A DNA stretch of 64,000 nucleotides from Skermania piniformis (GTDB lineage Bacteria > Actinomycetota > Actinomycetes > Mycobacteriales > Mycobacteriaceae): NCBI RefSeq assembly GCF_019285775.1, contig NZ_CP079105.1, positions 3,038,001-3,102,000 on the forward strand, written 5' to 3'. Shown here piece by piece: positions 1 to 9,111 of this stretch. Every line of letters starts with the position of its first letter. Positions within the stretch are counted from its first letter, which is position 1. The notes below the pieces were generated by a model that searched no databases, was not told the DNA's origin, and worked only from the letters and a program-made list of their open reading frames with translations. The position numbers and the translations under genes are program-made.

Positions 1-1230
1 GCCCTTCTCGACGCCGTGCTCTGGCTGCCCGGCCTCCTCGTTTCCGCCGTGATCATCCGGCCTTACGTAGGTGGCGAGCTCTACATTCCACTTCTCCTGG
101 TTGCAGCCAGCGCCTTGATCGACGCCGGCCTGACCTACCTGTTGATCGACAAGACACTCGGCCCGGCCGCGGCCCGGATCGCCGCTGCCGGCACGTCGGC
201 CGGCCACCTGGGTACCTCCGTGCTCGCCCGACTGGCGATCACCTGGACGTTGATCAGTGGCATCCCGCTGGTGGGACTGATCCTGATCCTGACCGACCGT
301 TACGCGGCACCGGACCAACGAATTCGCGGCGCCCTGTACATCGCGATCACCGGACTGCTGCTCGGCATCGGCGCCACCGCAGGGCTCGCCCGCGCGGTGG
401 CAGTACCCATGAGCCGCATCCGTTCGGCGCTCCAACGGATCGGCGACGGCGATCTGGACGCGAAGGTAACGGTGGACAGTCCCGGCGAGGTCGGCATGCT
501 GCAGTCGTCGGTGAACGACATGGCCTTCGCGCTGCGCGAACGTCGCCGACTGCAGGAGGTGTTCGGCCGACACGTCGGTATCCATGTCGCCGACCGGGCG
601 CTCGCCGACGATGCCGACCTCAGCGGGGACATCCGCGTGGTCAGCGCGCTGTTCGTCGACGTGGCGGGCTCGACCACCCTGGCCCAGAAACTGGAACCGG
701 CCGAGTTCGTCGAGCAACTGAACCGCCTGCTGACCATCGTGGTGGCCGCTACCGATGCGGAATCCGGATTGGTGAACAAATTCGAGGGGGACGCAGCACT
801 GTGCATCTTCGGGGCACCGACGACACACAGCGACGACGCCACCGCCGCGCTCCGGGCTGCCCGGAGAATTCGTGACGCGGTCCAGGTCGCCGGCGAGTTC
901 GATATCGGTATCGGTGTCGCCCGCGGCCGCGTGTTCGCCGGCGATGTCGGTAGCAGCACCCGGCTCGAGTACACCGTGATCGGGGACCCGGTGAACGAGG
1001 CGGCCCGGCTCACCGACGAGGCGAAACATGTGCCACAACGGATCCTGGTGTCCGACGACGTCGTGACGAATGCCACACCCGACGAGCAGACCCACTGGAC
1101 CCGGTATCGGTTGCTGCGGCTGCGTGGCCGCAGTACCGAGACGGCCAGCTGGACCGACCAGCGGCTCGGTCCGGCCGCGACCGACACCGTCGGTGCCGAA
1201 CGCACGCTACTCGGCGCCGATCAATCCTGA
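1..1230 (+). CDS. Membrane-linked class III adenylate/guanylate cyclase (5' end outside window)
   Basis: The frame is open from base 1, so the N-terminus is missing. What remains starts with hydrophobic membrane segments, then a HAMP-like linker (about residues 118-170 counted from the ATG at 16), then a class III nucleotide cyclase domain (about 208-380). Metal-binding aspartates sit in FVDVAGST and NKFEGDAALCIFG; the K of NKFEGD is the usual purine-selecting lysine, and DPVNEAARL carries the transition-state Asn/Arg. It should make cAMP (less likely cGMP) at the membrane under control of the HAMP region. This multi-spanning membrane-HAMP-cyclase layout is common in mycobacteria and relatives. 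The ligand it senses is not visible. Confidence 0.9.
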   Translation, partial: ALLDAVLWLPGLLVSAVIIRPYVGGELYIPLLLVAASALIDAGLTYLLIDKTLGPAAARIAAAGTSAGHLGTSVLARLAITWTLISGIPLVGLILILTDRYAAPDQRIRGALYIAITGLLLGIGATAGLARAVAVPMSRIRSALQRIGDGDLDAKVTVDSPGEVGMLQSSVNDMAFALRERRRLQEVFGRHVGIHVADRALADDADLSGDIRVVSALFVDVAGSTTLAQKLEPAEFVEQLNRLLTIVVAATDAESGLVNKFEGDAALCIFGAPTTHSDDATAALRAARRIRDAVQVAGEFDIGIGVARGRVFAGDVGSSTRLEYTVIGDPVNEAARLTDEAKHVPQRILVSDDVVTNATPDEQTHWTRYRLLRLRGRSTETASWTDQRLGPAATDTVGAERTLLGADQS

Positions 1231-1404
1231 TCCGGCCAAAATCAGGGATAACTCTGCATGACACACCGTTTGCAGTAACAGAACTCGGCGCGTCGCCGGT
1301 CAATCGGGCACGAGGCGGTAAACAGTGGATAACACCCCCCATTAAACTCCTTTCGCAGGCTATCGTTATGGACGACCAAGATCACCAACGCAGAAGGAGA
1401 CACC

Positions 1405-1500
1405 ATGATCGACTTCCTGATGTCCGGTTCCGCGGCCACCGGCAACGCGGTCGGATCCATCGTCGGTGCGATTTTCAGCCTCTTCGGTGCCTTGATCTGA
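1405..1500 (+). CDS. 31-residue hydrophobic peptide ORF
   Basis: A short ORF starts at the ATG at 1405 behind a strong ribosome site (AGAAGGAGA, 1392-1400) and ends in TGA at 1500. The peptide begins MIDFLMSGSAATG, is mostly Gly/Ala/Ile/Phe/Leu and has no charge after the single Asp, so it would be one membrane-associated helix. It lies between a cyclase gene and the convergent thioredoxin-domain gene. It could be a small membrane protein or a phenol-soluble-modulin-like peptide. The ribosome site is the main argument that it is translated; no family is recognised. Confidence 0.5.
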   Translation: MIDFLMSGSAATGNAVGSIVGAIFSLFGALI

Positions 1501-1522
1501 TCCATCCGCGCTGAGCACGCGG

Positions 1523-3517
1523 TCAGCGGAACAGAGCCGCCAGCTCCTCCGGGGTGGTAACCGGTCGGTCGCATACTGTGCCTCGGCACACGTACGCGGC
1601 CGACCGATCCGCTTGCCGGGGTCGGTCGACGAGCAGCGGTACCGCGTTCGGCTCAGCGCCGACGATCAGCGCACCACCCGGCGCCAGCCGCCGCGCCACC
1701 GCCAACAGCTCCGGGTCGGCACCGCTGACCGCCACCTGCCACGGTCGGACCGCGGCCTCGCTCACCGCCAGCCAATGACCCGCCGACCGGGGCGCCCGAG
1801 CCAACACCACCGCTGCCCGGGCCCAGGTTTCGGCCGCCAACTCGGTGTATCGGACTGCCCGCTCGGGCCCGGACAACCCGGCCACCGTCTGCAACGCCTC
1901 GACCAGTAACGAAACACCCGCCGGAGTCGCGCCGTCGATCGGGTTGCGCGGGCGGACGATGAGGATGTCGGCGTCGTCGGCACTGTCGAACCATGCGCCC
2001 GGCTCGTCCGCAGCGGCAAAACACGTCGTCGCGACATCCAACAAATCCTGTGCAGCGTCGAGCCATTCCAGCTCCCCGGTGGCCTGATGCAACCCGGCCA
2101 GGCCGACCACCATGCTCGCGTAGTCCGCCAACACTCCCGGCGCCGAACCGACTGCGCCGTCGATCGACGCCCGCCGCAACCGCCCGTCGACCAGGTGGAC
2201 GTCGAGCAGGTAGCGCGCACCCGCGACGGCAGCGGCGACCCACTCCGGCTCGTCGAGGGCGGCACCCGCCTCGGCCAACGCCGTGATCGCCAGACCGTTC
2301 CACTCCGCGATCACCTTGTCGTCGCGGGCGGGCTGCGGGCGGCGGTCACGTGCGGTTCGCAAGGCGGCACGCACCCGTCGATACCGCGCCTCGTCGAGCG
2401 GATCGACCGGCAGCTGCAACACCGACGCTCCGGCCTCGAACGTGCCGGAGTCGGTCACGCCGAACAACTGCGCGGCCCACGTTCCCTCCGTCGAGCCGAG
2501 TTCGGCAGCCAACGACGCCGGAGTCCACAGGTAGGTCGCGCCCTCTACCCCATCGGTGTCGGCATCCAACGCCGAGGCGAATCCACCGGTCCCGGTGCTC
2601 AAGTCGTCCAGGAGGAACCGGGCGACCTCACCCGCGACCCGGCGGGCCAGCCGATCGTCGGTACGTCGGGCCAGGTGCGCGTACGCACGCAACAGCAGCG
2701 CATTGTCGTAAAGCATCTTCTCGAAATGCGGAACCACCCATCGGTCGTCCACCGAGTACCTGGCGAAGCCGCCACCCAGCTGGTCGTATATTCCGCCCCG
2801 CGCCATACCGGTCGCGACCCGGGTGACGGCTGCCAGCGCCGCCGGGTCACGGGTCCGCTCGTACGTGCGCAGCAAACCCTCCATCAAGGCCGACGGCGGA
2901 AACTTCGGCGCACCACCGAACCCGCCGTGTTCGCGGTCTTCGTCGGCCAACGTCGTGGCCACGGCGTGATTCAGCAGATCCGGACCGAGCAGTGGGGCCT
3001 GCGCCGGCAATGCCGTGGACCGGGAACGCAGGCTGCCCACGGCCGCCGCGGCAGCCCGATCGACCTCGTCACGGCGGGTCTGCCAGGTCTCGGCGATCGC
3101 GCTCAACACCTGCCCGAATGCCGGCATCCCGGCCCGGGCGATCCGCGGGTAATAGGTCCCGGCGTAGAACGGCGCCCCGGTCGGGGTCAGAAAGCAGGTC
3201 ATGGGCCAACCGCCCTGCCCGGTCATCGCGACGGTCGCGTCCATGTACACCGCGTCGACGTCGGGTCGTTCTTCCCGATCCACCTTGATGCAGACGAAGT
3301 GGGCGTTCATCGCTGCCGCGGTCGCCGGATCGGCAAACGACTCGTGCGCCATCACATGGCACCAGTGGCAGGCCGCATACCCGACCGACAGCAGCACCGG
3401 CACATCCCGCCGTCGCGCCTCGGCGAACGCGGCATCGTCCCACGGCTGCCAGTGCACCGGGTTGTCTGCGTGCTGACGGAGATAAGGGCTGAGCGCGCCG
3501 GCCAGGCGGTTGGTCAT
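1523..3517 (-). CDS. Thioredoxin-domain protein of the YyaL/SSP411 family
   Basis: 664 residues from the ATG at 3517, preferred over an upstream GTG at 3565 because [20 protein letters not shown] is the typical family N-terminus. A thioredoxin-like domain with CHWC (Cys50 and Cys53) is followed by a long alpha-barrel region like N-acylglucosamine 2-epimerases or glycoside hydrolases. Family length is about 650-700, so it looks complete. It is the third gene of an operon mca / small membrane protein / this gene, the order of Rv1082-Rv1083-Rv1084 in M. tuberculosis. That suggests a link to mycothiol or thiol homeostasis, but the substrate is unknown. Confidence 0.9.
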   Translation of the reverse strand: MTNRLAGALSPYLRQHADNPVHWQPWDDAAFAEARRRDVPVLLSVGYAACHWCHVMAHESFADPATAAAMNAHFVCIKVDREERPDVDAVYMDATVAMTGQGGWPMTCFLTPTGAPFYAGTYYPRIARAGMPAFGQVLSAIAETWQTRRDEVDRAAAAAVGSLRSRSTALPAQAPLLGPDLLNHAVATTLADEDREHGGFGGAPKFPPSALMEGLLRTYERTRDPAALAAVTRVATGMARGGIYDQLGGGFARYSVDDRWVVPHFEKMLYDNALLLRAYAHLARRTDDRLARRVAGEVARFLLDDLSTGTGGFASALDADTDGVEGATYLWTPASLAAELGSTEGTWAAQLFGVTDSGTFEAGASVLQLPVDPLDEARYRRVRAALRTARDRRPQPARDDKVIAEWNGLAITALAEAGAALDEPEWVAAAVAGARYLLDVHLVDGRLRRASIDGAVGSAPGVLADYASMVVGLAGLHQATGELEWLDAAQDLLDVATTCFAAADEPGAWFDSADDADILIVRPRNPIDGATPAGVSLLVEALQTVAGLSGPERAVRYTELAAETWARAAVVLARAPRSAGHWLAVSEAAVRPWQVAVSGADPELLAVARRLAPGGALIVGAEPNAVPLLVDRPRQADRSAAYVCRGTVCDRPVTTPEELAALFR

Positions 3518-3530
3518 GTCCGCTGCGAGG

Positions 3531-3794
3531 TCACGTCGAGGCGGATCCGCCGGACGCGCCCGCATCCCGATCGGTGCCGTCGTCGGCGGCCTGATCGGGT
3601 TCCGGACGCTCCGGCTCGAACGTCTCCGGCAGGGCCCGAATATGCCGATTCATCGAGCGAACCAGCAGCACGGTGCCGACCAGCAAGAGCAACACGATGA
3701 CCAGACCGACCGGCGAAGCCTTACCGAACTCCGGCCCGGTCGGGTTACTCGCCGGCTGAGCCAGCAGGACGATCACGGTCGAGCCGGCGATCAC
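3531..3794 (-). CDS. Small single-pass membrane protein (Rv1083-like)
   Basis: 87 residues. The GTG start at 3794 overlaps the mca stop codon by four bases (GTGA), a translational-coupling arrangement, and the stop is 13 bases before the next gene. The product has a short hydrophobic N-terminus, one clear membrane helix (about residues 30-48, [16 protein letters not shown]) and a hydrophilic acidic tail rich in Pro/Glu/Asp. The position matches Rv1083 next to mca in mycobacteria. Function unknown. Confidence 0.75.
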   Translation of the reverse strand: MIAGSTVIVLLAQPASNPTGPEFGKASPVGLVIVLLLLVGTVLLVRSMNRHIRALPETFEPERPEPDQAADDGTDRDAGASGGSAST

Positions 3795-4666
3795 AGGTAT
3801 CGCGCCGGGTCGATTCCGGCGAACAGGTCGTCCTCCGGGATGTCGGTCGCCACTCGGCTGCGAGCCAGCTCGAACTCTTCGGTGGGCCACACCTGCTGCT
3901 GCAACTCCATGGGAATCGCGAAAAAGTTGCCGTTCGGATCGATCTGGGTCGCGTGCGCGCGTAACGCGTCGTCGCGAACCGGGAAGTACTTGGCGCACTC
4001 CACCCAGGTGGTCACCCGGTCCATGTCGTCCGGGCGCCGAGCGATCCGGTCCAGCCATTCCGCCAACGGGAACGGCTCACCCCGAGCGACAAACTCCGCC
4101 TTGAATCGATCCAGTCGCCGCCGGCTGAAGGCGTGGTTGTAGTAGAGCTTCAACGGGGTCCACGGGTCGCCGGCGGACCGGAAGCGAACGTGATCGCCGG
4201 CCAGCTCGAACGCTGCCACCGACACCTCGTGACAACGAATGTGATCCGGATGCGGGTACCCGCCGTTCTCGTCGTACGTGGTCATCACATGCGGTCGGAA
4301 CTCTCGCACCACCCGAACCAACGCCTCCGTCGCCTCGGCCGGCGGCACCGTGGCAAATGAACCATCGGGCAGCGGGGGCAGCGGATCACCTTGCGGCAGA
4401 CCTGAATCGACGAAACCCAGCCAGGTGTGCCGAACGCCGAGGATGCGTGCAGCCGCAGCCATCTCCTGCCGCCGAATCTCCGGCATTCGCTCTGCGACAC
4501 CCGGCGTGTCCATCGCGGGGTTGAGCACATCGCCCCGCTCGCCTCCGGTCAGGGTCACGACGAGCACGTCGACGCCCTCGTCCGCATAGCGGGCGGTAGT
4601 TGCCGCTCCCTTGCTGGACTCGTCATCCGGGTGCGCGTGCACCGCCATGAGCCGTAGTCTGCTCAC
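3791..4666 (-). CDS. mca: Mycothiol S-conjugate amidase
   Basis: 291 residues from GTG at 4666 with an AGGA-type ribosome site upstream. Mca cleaves the amide bond of mycothiol S-conjugates, releasing a mercapturic acid for export and GlcN-Ins for recycling. The N-terminus carries the LmbE/MshB zinc motif HAHPDDE (His12 and Asp15 as ligands), and a later HPDHIRCHE supplies the third histidine. The usual length is about 288, so it is complete. It is the first gene of a three-gene operon and divergent from greA. MshB is the near relative; the neighbourhood (greA, Rv1083- and Rv1084-like genes) favours Mca. Confidence 0.93.
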   Translation of the reverse strand: MSRLRLMAVHAHPDDESSKGAATTARYADEGVDVLVVTLTGGERGDVLNPAMDTPGVAERMPEIRRQEMAAAARILGVRHTWLGFVDSGLPQGDPLPPLPDGSFATVPPAEATEALVRVVREFRPHVMTTYDENGGYPHPDHIRCHEVSVAAFELAGDHVRFRSAGDPWTPLKLYYNHAFSRRRLDRFKAEFVARGEPFPLAEWLDRIARRPDDMDRVTTWVECAKYFPVRDDALRAHATQIDPNGNFFAIPMELQQQVWPTEEFELARSRVATDIPEDDLFAGIDPARYL

Positions 4667-5078
4667 AATCCTGATCTCATCTCGTCCGATTCCCACCGTG
4701 CCCGCGATCGATAAACCGGTCTGCGCGACAGCGCGTCGTTGCTCCTGTGTTCGCCGGCCCCTATATTTCCACCCCGGACCGCACGAGAGCCCGCGCACCC
4801 CACTCCGACCGGCTTCGGAGCACCCGTGAACGGGCTGACCAGGCAAATCGACGGCAAGTGGTAGAATAGGCGAGTACACGGCTCCGGAGGTTCGGAGCCG
4901 TGTTTGCTGCATAAACGGCCAGCGATTCGTTCTCGCGGAAGCACGATGTCGCGTGAATCGCGGGAGTTCCCCCGGGGGTGCCCAGGTTCGCTCCGCCGTA
5001 CACATCGCTGTGCGCGGTTCCGGACCGACCTGGAGCCGCTCCGGGCGATCGAGCACCGAGTGACAAGGAGTGATCGAG
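4667..5078. other. mca-greA divergent intergenic region, 412 bases
   Basis: No convincing gene here. On the plus strand there is a candidate -10 TAGAAT at 4862-4867 followed at once by a perfect 11-bp hairpin (4876-4903), giving greA a predicted leader of about 200 nt. Further GC-rich inverted segments lie around 4955-4985. The mca promoter should be in 4667-4750 on the minus strand, but I do not see a clear pair of hexamers. Confidence 0.6.
4862..4903 (+). promoter_or_regulatory. Candidate greA promoter with 11-bp hairpin at the transcript 5' end
   Basis: TAGAAT (4862-4867) is a good actinobacterial -10. The expected start, 6-9 bases downstream, falls at the first bases of an inverted repeat, ACACGGCTCCG (4876-4886) and CGGAGCCGTGT (4893-4903), with a 6-base loop. 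The right arm runs into TTT, so it could stop transcription early or protect the 5' end. Only a weak -35 (CTGACC, 4835-4840) is present, at long spacing. Confidence 0.5.
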
Positions 5079-5576
5079 ATGACCGAGACCCAGGTGACCT
5101 GGCTGACGCCGGAATCGCACGACCGGCTCAAGAGCGAACTCGACCAGCTCATAGCCAATCGTCCGGTCATCGCCGCCGAGATCAACGAGCGCCGAGAAGA
5201 AGGCGACCTGAAGGAAAACGGCGGCTATCACGCGGCGCGCGAGGAGCAGGGCCAGCAAGAGGCCCGGATCCGCCAACTACAAGAGCTGTTGAACAATGCC
5301 AAGGTCGGCGAAGCCCCGACCCAGTCCGGAGTAGCCCTCCCCGGTTCGGTGGTCAAGGTCTATTACGACGGCGACGAGTCCGACAACGAGACCTTCCTCA
5401 TAGCGACTCGGGAGGAAGGTTTGCGCGGGGACTCCACGCTGGAGATCTATTCGCCGAACTCGCCACTGGGTGGCGCGCTGATCGATGCCAAGGTCGGCGA
5501 GACTCGGGAGTACACATTGCCTAACGGCAGCACGATGAAGGTCACTCTGGTCAGCGCCGAGCCGTACCACAGCTGA
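5079..5576 (+). CDS. greA: Transcript cleavage/elongation factor GreA
   Basis: 165 residues. The ATG at 5079 is chosen over the GTG at 5070 because AAGGAG at 5065-5070 then sits 8 bases upstream, and the M. tuberculosis protein is of similar length. The N-terminal coiled coil carries the acidic tip ([21 protein letters not shown]), followed by the globular C-terminal domain ending [11 protein letters not shown]. It rescues backtracked RNA polymerase by stimulating cleavage of the nascent RNA. A 12-bp hairpin follows the stop codon. Confidence 0.96.
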   Translation: MTETQVTWLTPESHDRLKSELDQLIANRPVIAAEINERREEGDLKENGGYHAAREEQGQQEARIRQLQELLNNAKVGEAPTQSGVALPGSVVKVYYDGDESDNETFLIATREEGLRGDSTLEIYSPNSPLGGALIDAKVGETREYTLPNGSTMKVTLVSAEPYHS

Positions 5577-5603
5577 CCGAACCGCACCGGATCTACTACC
5601 CCC

Positions 5604-5640
5604 ACCGCCGCCCGGCCTGAACTGCAGACCGGGCGGCGGT
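5604..5640. terminator. Bidirectional hairpin between greA and csbD-like gene
   Basis: Perfect 12-bp arms ACCGCCGCCCGG (5604-5615) and CCGGGCGGCGGT (5629-5640) with a 13-base loop between two convergent genes. No U-tract, as is usual for actinobacterial intrinsic terminators. Confidence 0.7.
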
Positions 5641-5650
5641 ACTGATCGGC

Positions 5651-5860
5651 CTACTTGCCGGTCAGCTTGTCCTTCACAGCTTCGACGCCATCCTTGACCT
5701 TTTCGGCGGCGTCGGACACCTTCTGCTTCACGTCGGCCTCGGCTTGCTGCAGCCGGCCTTCGGACTTCAGATCCTCGTTACCGGTGACGGATCCGGCCGC
5801 CTCCTTGGCGCGCCCCTTCAGATCCTCGGCCTTATTTTTCGCGTCGTCAGAAATTGACAC
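5651..5860 (-). CDS. CsbD-like general stress protein
   Basis: 69 residues from GTG at 5860, preceded by a near-perfect ribosome site (AGAGGAGGT); the longer upstream reading is out of character. The sequence is Lys/Glu/Asp/Ala-rich and helical, with the CsbD pattern KNKAEDLKGRAKEAAGSVTG then a second amphipathic helix. Such proteins are abundant in stress and stationary phase but have no known activity. The AT-rich stretch upstream (about 5968-6000) is the likely promoter. Confidence 0.85.
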   Translation of the reverse strand: MSISDDAKNKAEDLKGRAKEAAGSVTGNEDLKSEGRLQQAEADVKQKVSDAAEKVKDGVEAVKDKLTGK

Positions 5861-6123
5861 TTGAACCTCCTCTGGTGCCCGAGACACGTCGGGCAGCCGA
5901 CAGTTGCCGGCCGCCCTCCACTCTACCGGCCGCCCTCGACTGCGCAGGCACCGAATCCAAGACACTTGCCTTATTTAAAAAGTTTTCGAAATATTGCCTT
6001 GGACAAGAGATTTGAGCAACTTCCGGCTGCCCGGGCCGACGTCGAGGAAAGAACGCCGACCACCGCCCGCGGTCGGAGTGTGACCAGGCTGACCCGACCT
6101 TGCCCAGTGTGACCCAGTTCGCC

Positions 6124-7278
6124 TCAGCCCAACGCCTGAGCCAGATCGTCGATCAGATCCGCGGCATCTTCGATGCCGACCGAGAGGCGCACCAGGTTGT
6201 CCGGTACCTCCAACTCGGACCCGCTGGTCGACGCGTGGGTCATCGCGGCCGGCAACTCGATCAGCGATTCCACCCCGCCCAACGACTCGGCCAAGGTGAA
6301 GATTTCGGTCCGGGCGCAGAACTCGCGCGCCGCCTCGACACCTCCGCTGACCAGCACCGACACCATCCCGCCGAATCGGCGCATCTGCTTGGCCGCGACC
6401 TCGTGCCCGGGGTGCTCGACCAGGCCTGGATAGATCACCTGCTCGATCTTCGGGTGCCGGTCCAGAAAGTCCACCAACGCTTCGGCGTTGTCGCTGTGTC
6501 GCTCCATCCGCAGCGGCAACGTCTTGATTCCGCGCAAGGTGAGGTAACTGTCGAAGGGTCCGGGAATCGCGCCGGCGCCATTCTGCAGAAAGCCGAACGC
6601 CTCGTCCAACGCTTCCGCCCGGGTGATCAGCGCACCGCCGACGACATCGGAGTGCCCACCGAGATACTTGGTGGTCGAATGCAGCACGACGTCGGCCCCG
6701 AACTCCAACGGCGCCTGCAGATACGGCGATGCGAACGTGTTGTCCACCAGCAACGTCGCCGACGCGGCCCGGGCGATCTCGGCGACCGCGGCGATGTCGG
6801 CGATGTTCAGCAACGGATTGGTCGGGGTTTCCACCCAGAGCAGTCGGGTGGACGGCCGCACCGCGTCGCGAACGGCGGCGAGGTCGTGCATCGGCACCAC
6901 CGTGTATTCGACTCCCCACGGGGCGAGCACCTTGTCGATCAGCCGATACGTTCCACCGTAGGCGTCGTTCGGGATAATCAGGTGATCGCCGGGACGCAGC
7001 ATGGCCCGCAACGCGCAGTCGGTCGCCGCCATGCCGGACGCGAATGCGCGCGCGTAACTGCCGGACTCCAGGGCCGCGAGGTTCGCCTCCAGGGCCGCTC
7101 GGGTGGGGTTACCGGTGCGGGAGTATTCGTAACCGGAGCGTAGCTCGCCGACCCCGTCCTGGGCATAGGTGGAGCTGGCATAGATCGGCGGGTTGACCGC
7201 ACCGGTCCGCGCATCCGGCTCCGATCCGGCGTGCACCGCGACGGTGGCGAATCCGGGCTTTCGCAACTGCTGGCTCAT
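6124..7278 (-). CDS. metB: Cystathionine gamma-synthase
   Basis: 384 residues from ATG at 7278. A PLP enzyme of the Cys/Met metabolism family that joins O-acyl-homoserine and cysteine to give cystathionine. Family marks are SGMAATDCALRAML, the PLP-binding lysine in HSTTKYLGGHSD, and NPTNPLL-type residues in VETPTNPLLNIADI. Its position near cbs and greA matches Rv1079 (metB). It probably has a leaderless transcript: TAGGCT lies 7 bases before the ATG. Cystathionine gamma-lyase is the alternative; sequence alone separates these poorly. Confidence 0.9.
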   Translation of the reverse strand: MSQQLRKPGFATVAVHAGSEPDARTGAVNPPIYASSTYAQDGVGELRSGYEYSRTGNPTRAALEANLAALESGSYARAFASGMAATDCALRAMLRPGDHLIIPNDAYGGTYRLIDKVLAPWGVEYTVVPMHDLAAVRDAVRPSTRLLWVETPTNPLLNIADIAAVAEIARAASATLLVDNTFASPYLQAPLEFGADVVLHSTTKYLGGHSDVVGGALITRAEALDEAFGFLQNGAGAIPGPFDSYLTLRGIKTLPLRMERHSDNAEALVDFLDRHPKIEQVIYPGLVEHPGHEVAAKQMRRFGGMVSVLVSGGVEAAREFCARTEIFTLAESLGGVESLIELPAAMTHASTSGSELEVPDNLVRLSVGIEDAADLIDDLAQALG

Positions 7279-7315
7279 GGCACCAAGCCTAGTGCTCGGT
7301 CTAGGTTGGGCAATT
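7279..7315. promoter_or_regulatory. 37-bp divergent promoter region, probably two leaderless promoters
   Basis: Only 37 bases separate the two ATG codons. On the plus strand TAGGTT (7299-7304) lies 11 bases before the ATG at 7316; on the minus strand TAGGCT lies 7 bases before the metB ATG. Both fit the TANNNT -10 of actinobacterial leaderless genes and there is no ribosome site on either side. The two -10 boxes form an inverted repeat, CCTAG-N8-CTAGG (7286-7303). Confidence 0.6.
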
Positions 7316-8479
7316 ATGAGCACCGTCGACGAGTTGTTCGCGATCGATACGTTGTTGCAGCCCGAGGAACAACAGGTCCGGGACGCCGTGCGCGGGTTCG
7401 CCACGCGACGACTGCGCCCCCACCTGGCCGAGTGGTTCGAGTCCGGCACGTTCCCGGCTCGGGAGCTCGCCCCGGAGATGGCGGCGCTCGGCCTGTTCGG
7501 CATGCACCTGGACGGCTACGGATGCGCCGGCCTGTCGGCCACCGCGTACGGCCTGGCCTGCCAGGAGCTGGAAGCAGCCGACTCCGGCGCGCGCAGCATG
7601 GTGTCGGTGCAGGGCTCGCTGGCCATGACGGCGATTCACCGGTACGGGACCGACGAACAAAAACGTGAGTGGTTACCGCGGATGGCGGCCGGCGATGTGC
7701 TCGGCTGTTTCGCCCTCACCGAGCCGGACTACGGCTCGAACCCGGCCGGCATGCGCACCCGCGCGGTCCGCGACGGCAACGACTGGGTGCTGAGCGGGTC
7801 CAAGATGTGGATCACCAACGGCACGGTGGCCGACATCGCCGTCGTCTGGGCCCGCACCGAGGAGGGAATAGCCGGCTTTCTGCTGCCCACCGACACACCC
7901 GGGTTCGCTGCGCGGGAGATGCGGCACAAGCTGTCGCTCCGTGCCTCACTCACCGCCGAGCTCGACCTCGACGAGGTGCGGTTACCCGGCGACGCCCGGC
8001 TTCCCGACGCTCGCGGACTCGCCGGACCGCTGGGTTGCCTGTCGGAAGCCCGATTCGGCATCGTGTTCGGGGCCCTCGGCGCGGCCCGGGACTGCATCGC
8101 GTGCGCGATCGACTACACCTGCAGCCGCGAGGTATTCGACAAGCCACTCGCCGGTTATCAACTCACGCAGGCCAAGCTGGCCGACATGGCTGTGGCACTG
8201 GGTACCGGGCAGCTGCTCGCCCTCCACCTGGCTCGACTCAAAGAACGAGGCGAGCTCCGGCCGGAGCAGGTGAGCGCCGGGAAGCTGAACAACACCCGGG
8301 CCGCGCTTGCGATCGCCCGGGAATGCCGAACCCTGCTCGGCGCCAACGGGATCACCCTCGACTATCCGGTCTTGCGGCATGCCAACAACCTGGAATCGGT
8401 ACTCACCTACGAGGGCACTGCCGAGGTGCACCAGCTGGTGATCGGGCAGGCGCTCACCGGATCCAGCGCGTTCCGCTGA
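7316..8479 (+). CDS. Acyl-CoA dehydrogenase (glutaryl-CoA dehydrogenase-like)
   Basis: 387 residues, a flavoprotein that oxidises acyl-CoA at the alpha-beta bond. It has the FAD/substrate motif CFALTEPDYGSNP, the WITNG segment, and the C-terminal YEGT with the catalytic Glu position of short-chain and glutaryl-CoA dehydrogenases. The short length and pattern resemble the GCDH-like branch (FadE7 type). An alpha/beta hydrolase starts one base after its stop codon, so the two are probably co-transcribed. Substrate not determined by sequence. Confidence 0.9.
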   Translation: MSTVDELFAIDTLLQPEEQQVRDAVRGFATRRLRPHLAEWFESGTFPARELAPEMAALGLFGMHLDGYGCAGLSATAYGLACQELEAADSGARSMVSVQGSLAMTAIHRYGTDEQKREWLPRMAAGDVLGCFALTEPDYGSNPAGMRTRAVRDGNDWVLSGSKMWITNGTVADIAVVWARTEEGIAGFLLPTDTPGFAAREMRHKLSLRASLTAELDLDEVRLPGDARLPDARGLAGPLGCLSEARFGIVFGALGAARDCIACAIDYTCSREVFDKPLAGYQLTQAKLADMAVALGTGQLLALHLARLKERGELRPEQVSAGKLNNTRAALAIARECRTLLGANGITLDYPVLRHANNLESVLTYEGTAEVHQLVIGQALTGSSAFR

Positions 8480-8480
8480 C

Positions 8481-9104
8481 GTGCGGTACCTCTGGACCGA
8501 TGCGGCGGTCGGCCCCGGCGTACGCGGAATCGTCGCCTTCTTCCATGGCGGTGCCGAATTCGGTCGGCGGCCGGTCGATCTGCGTTCCCTACCGCTGCTT
8601 CGCACCCGACTGCTCCGCGCCGCAGCGCACCCCCGGCTTGCCGGCGCCGGCTTGGGAACAGCCCTGCTGCGATTCGGGATCACCGGCTGGAACGGCGCGG
8701 ATGCGTCGCCGGTCGCCGACGCCCGCTGGGCCCTGGACGACCTCGACCGCCGTGCGCCGAGCTGCCCGATTGCGATCGTCGGACACTCGATGGGAGCGCG
8801 GGCGGCGCTGCACGTCGCCGATCATCCGAACGTCCGGGGAGTCCTCGGCCTCGCACCCTGGTTTCCACCGGACGACGACGTCCGTGCCGTGCGCGGAAAG
8901 CCGCTCGTCGCGGCCCACGGACGGCAGGATCGGGTGACCAGTCCGCGGGCGACCCGTCGACTGCTGTACCGCGCCGAATCGACAGGCGCCCAGGCCCGTT
9001 TCGTCGATATGGGCCCGGCCGGGCACTACATGCTGCGCCGACACCGCAGCTGGATCGACGTCGTCTGCACCGAGACGACCGCGATGCTCGACGAACCCGG
9101 ATGA
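8481..9104 (+). CDS. Alpha/beta hydrolase (dienelactone hydrolase-like)
   Basis: 207 residues from GTG at 8481, directly after the dehydrogenase stop. Nucleophile elbow GHSMG, acid residue in AHGRQDRVTSP and catalytic histidine in GPAGHYML give a complete triad; FFHGG near the N-terminus supplies the oxyanion region. No signal peptide, so cytoplasmic. Co-transcription with an acyl-CoA dehydrogenase suggests acyl or ester turnover, but the substrate is unknown. Confidence 0.85.
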   Translation: MRYLWTDAAVGPGVRGIVAFFHGGAEFGRRPVDLRSLPLLRTRLLRAAAHPRLAGAGLGTALLRFGITGWNGADASPVADARWALDDLDRRAPSCPIAIVGHSMGARAALHVADHPNVRGVLGLAPWFPPDDDVRAVRGKPLVAAHGRQDRVTSPRATRRLLYRAESTGAQARFVDMGPAGHYMLRRHRSWIDVVCTETTAMLDEPG

Positions 9105-9111
9105 TCTTTCG

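Noticed and set aside
2087-3700. Long antisense ORF (537 codons) across the YyaL-type gene
   Set aside because: A high-GC shadow: Arg/Gly/Pro-rich, no family pattern, no ribosome site, and the opposite strand has a complete known gene.
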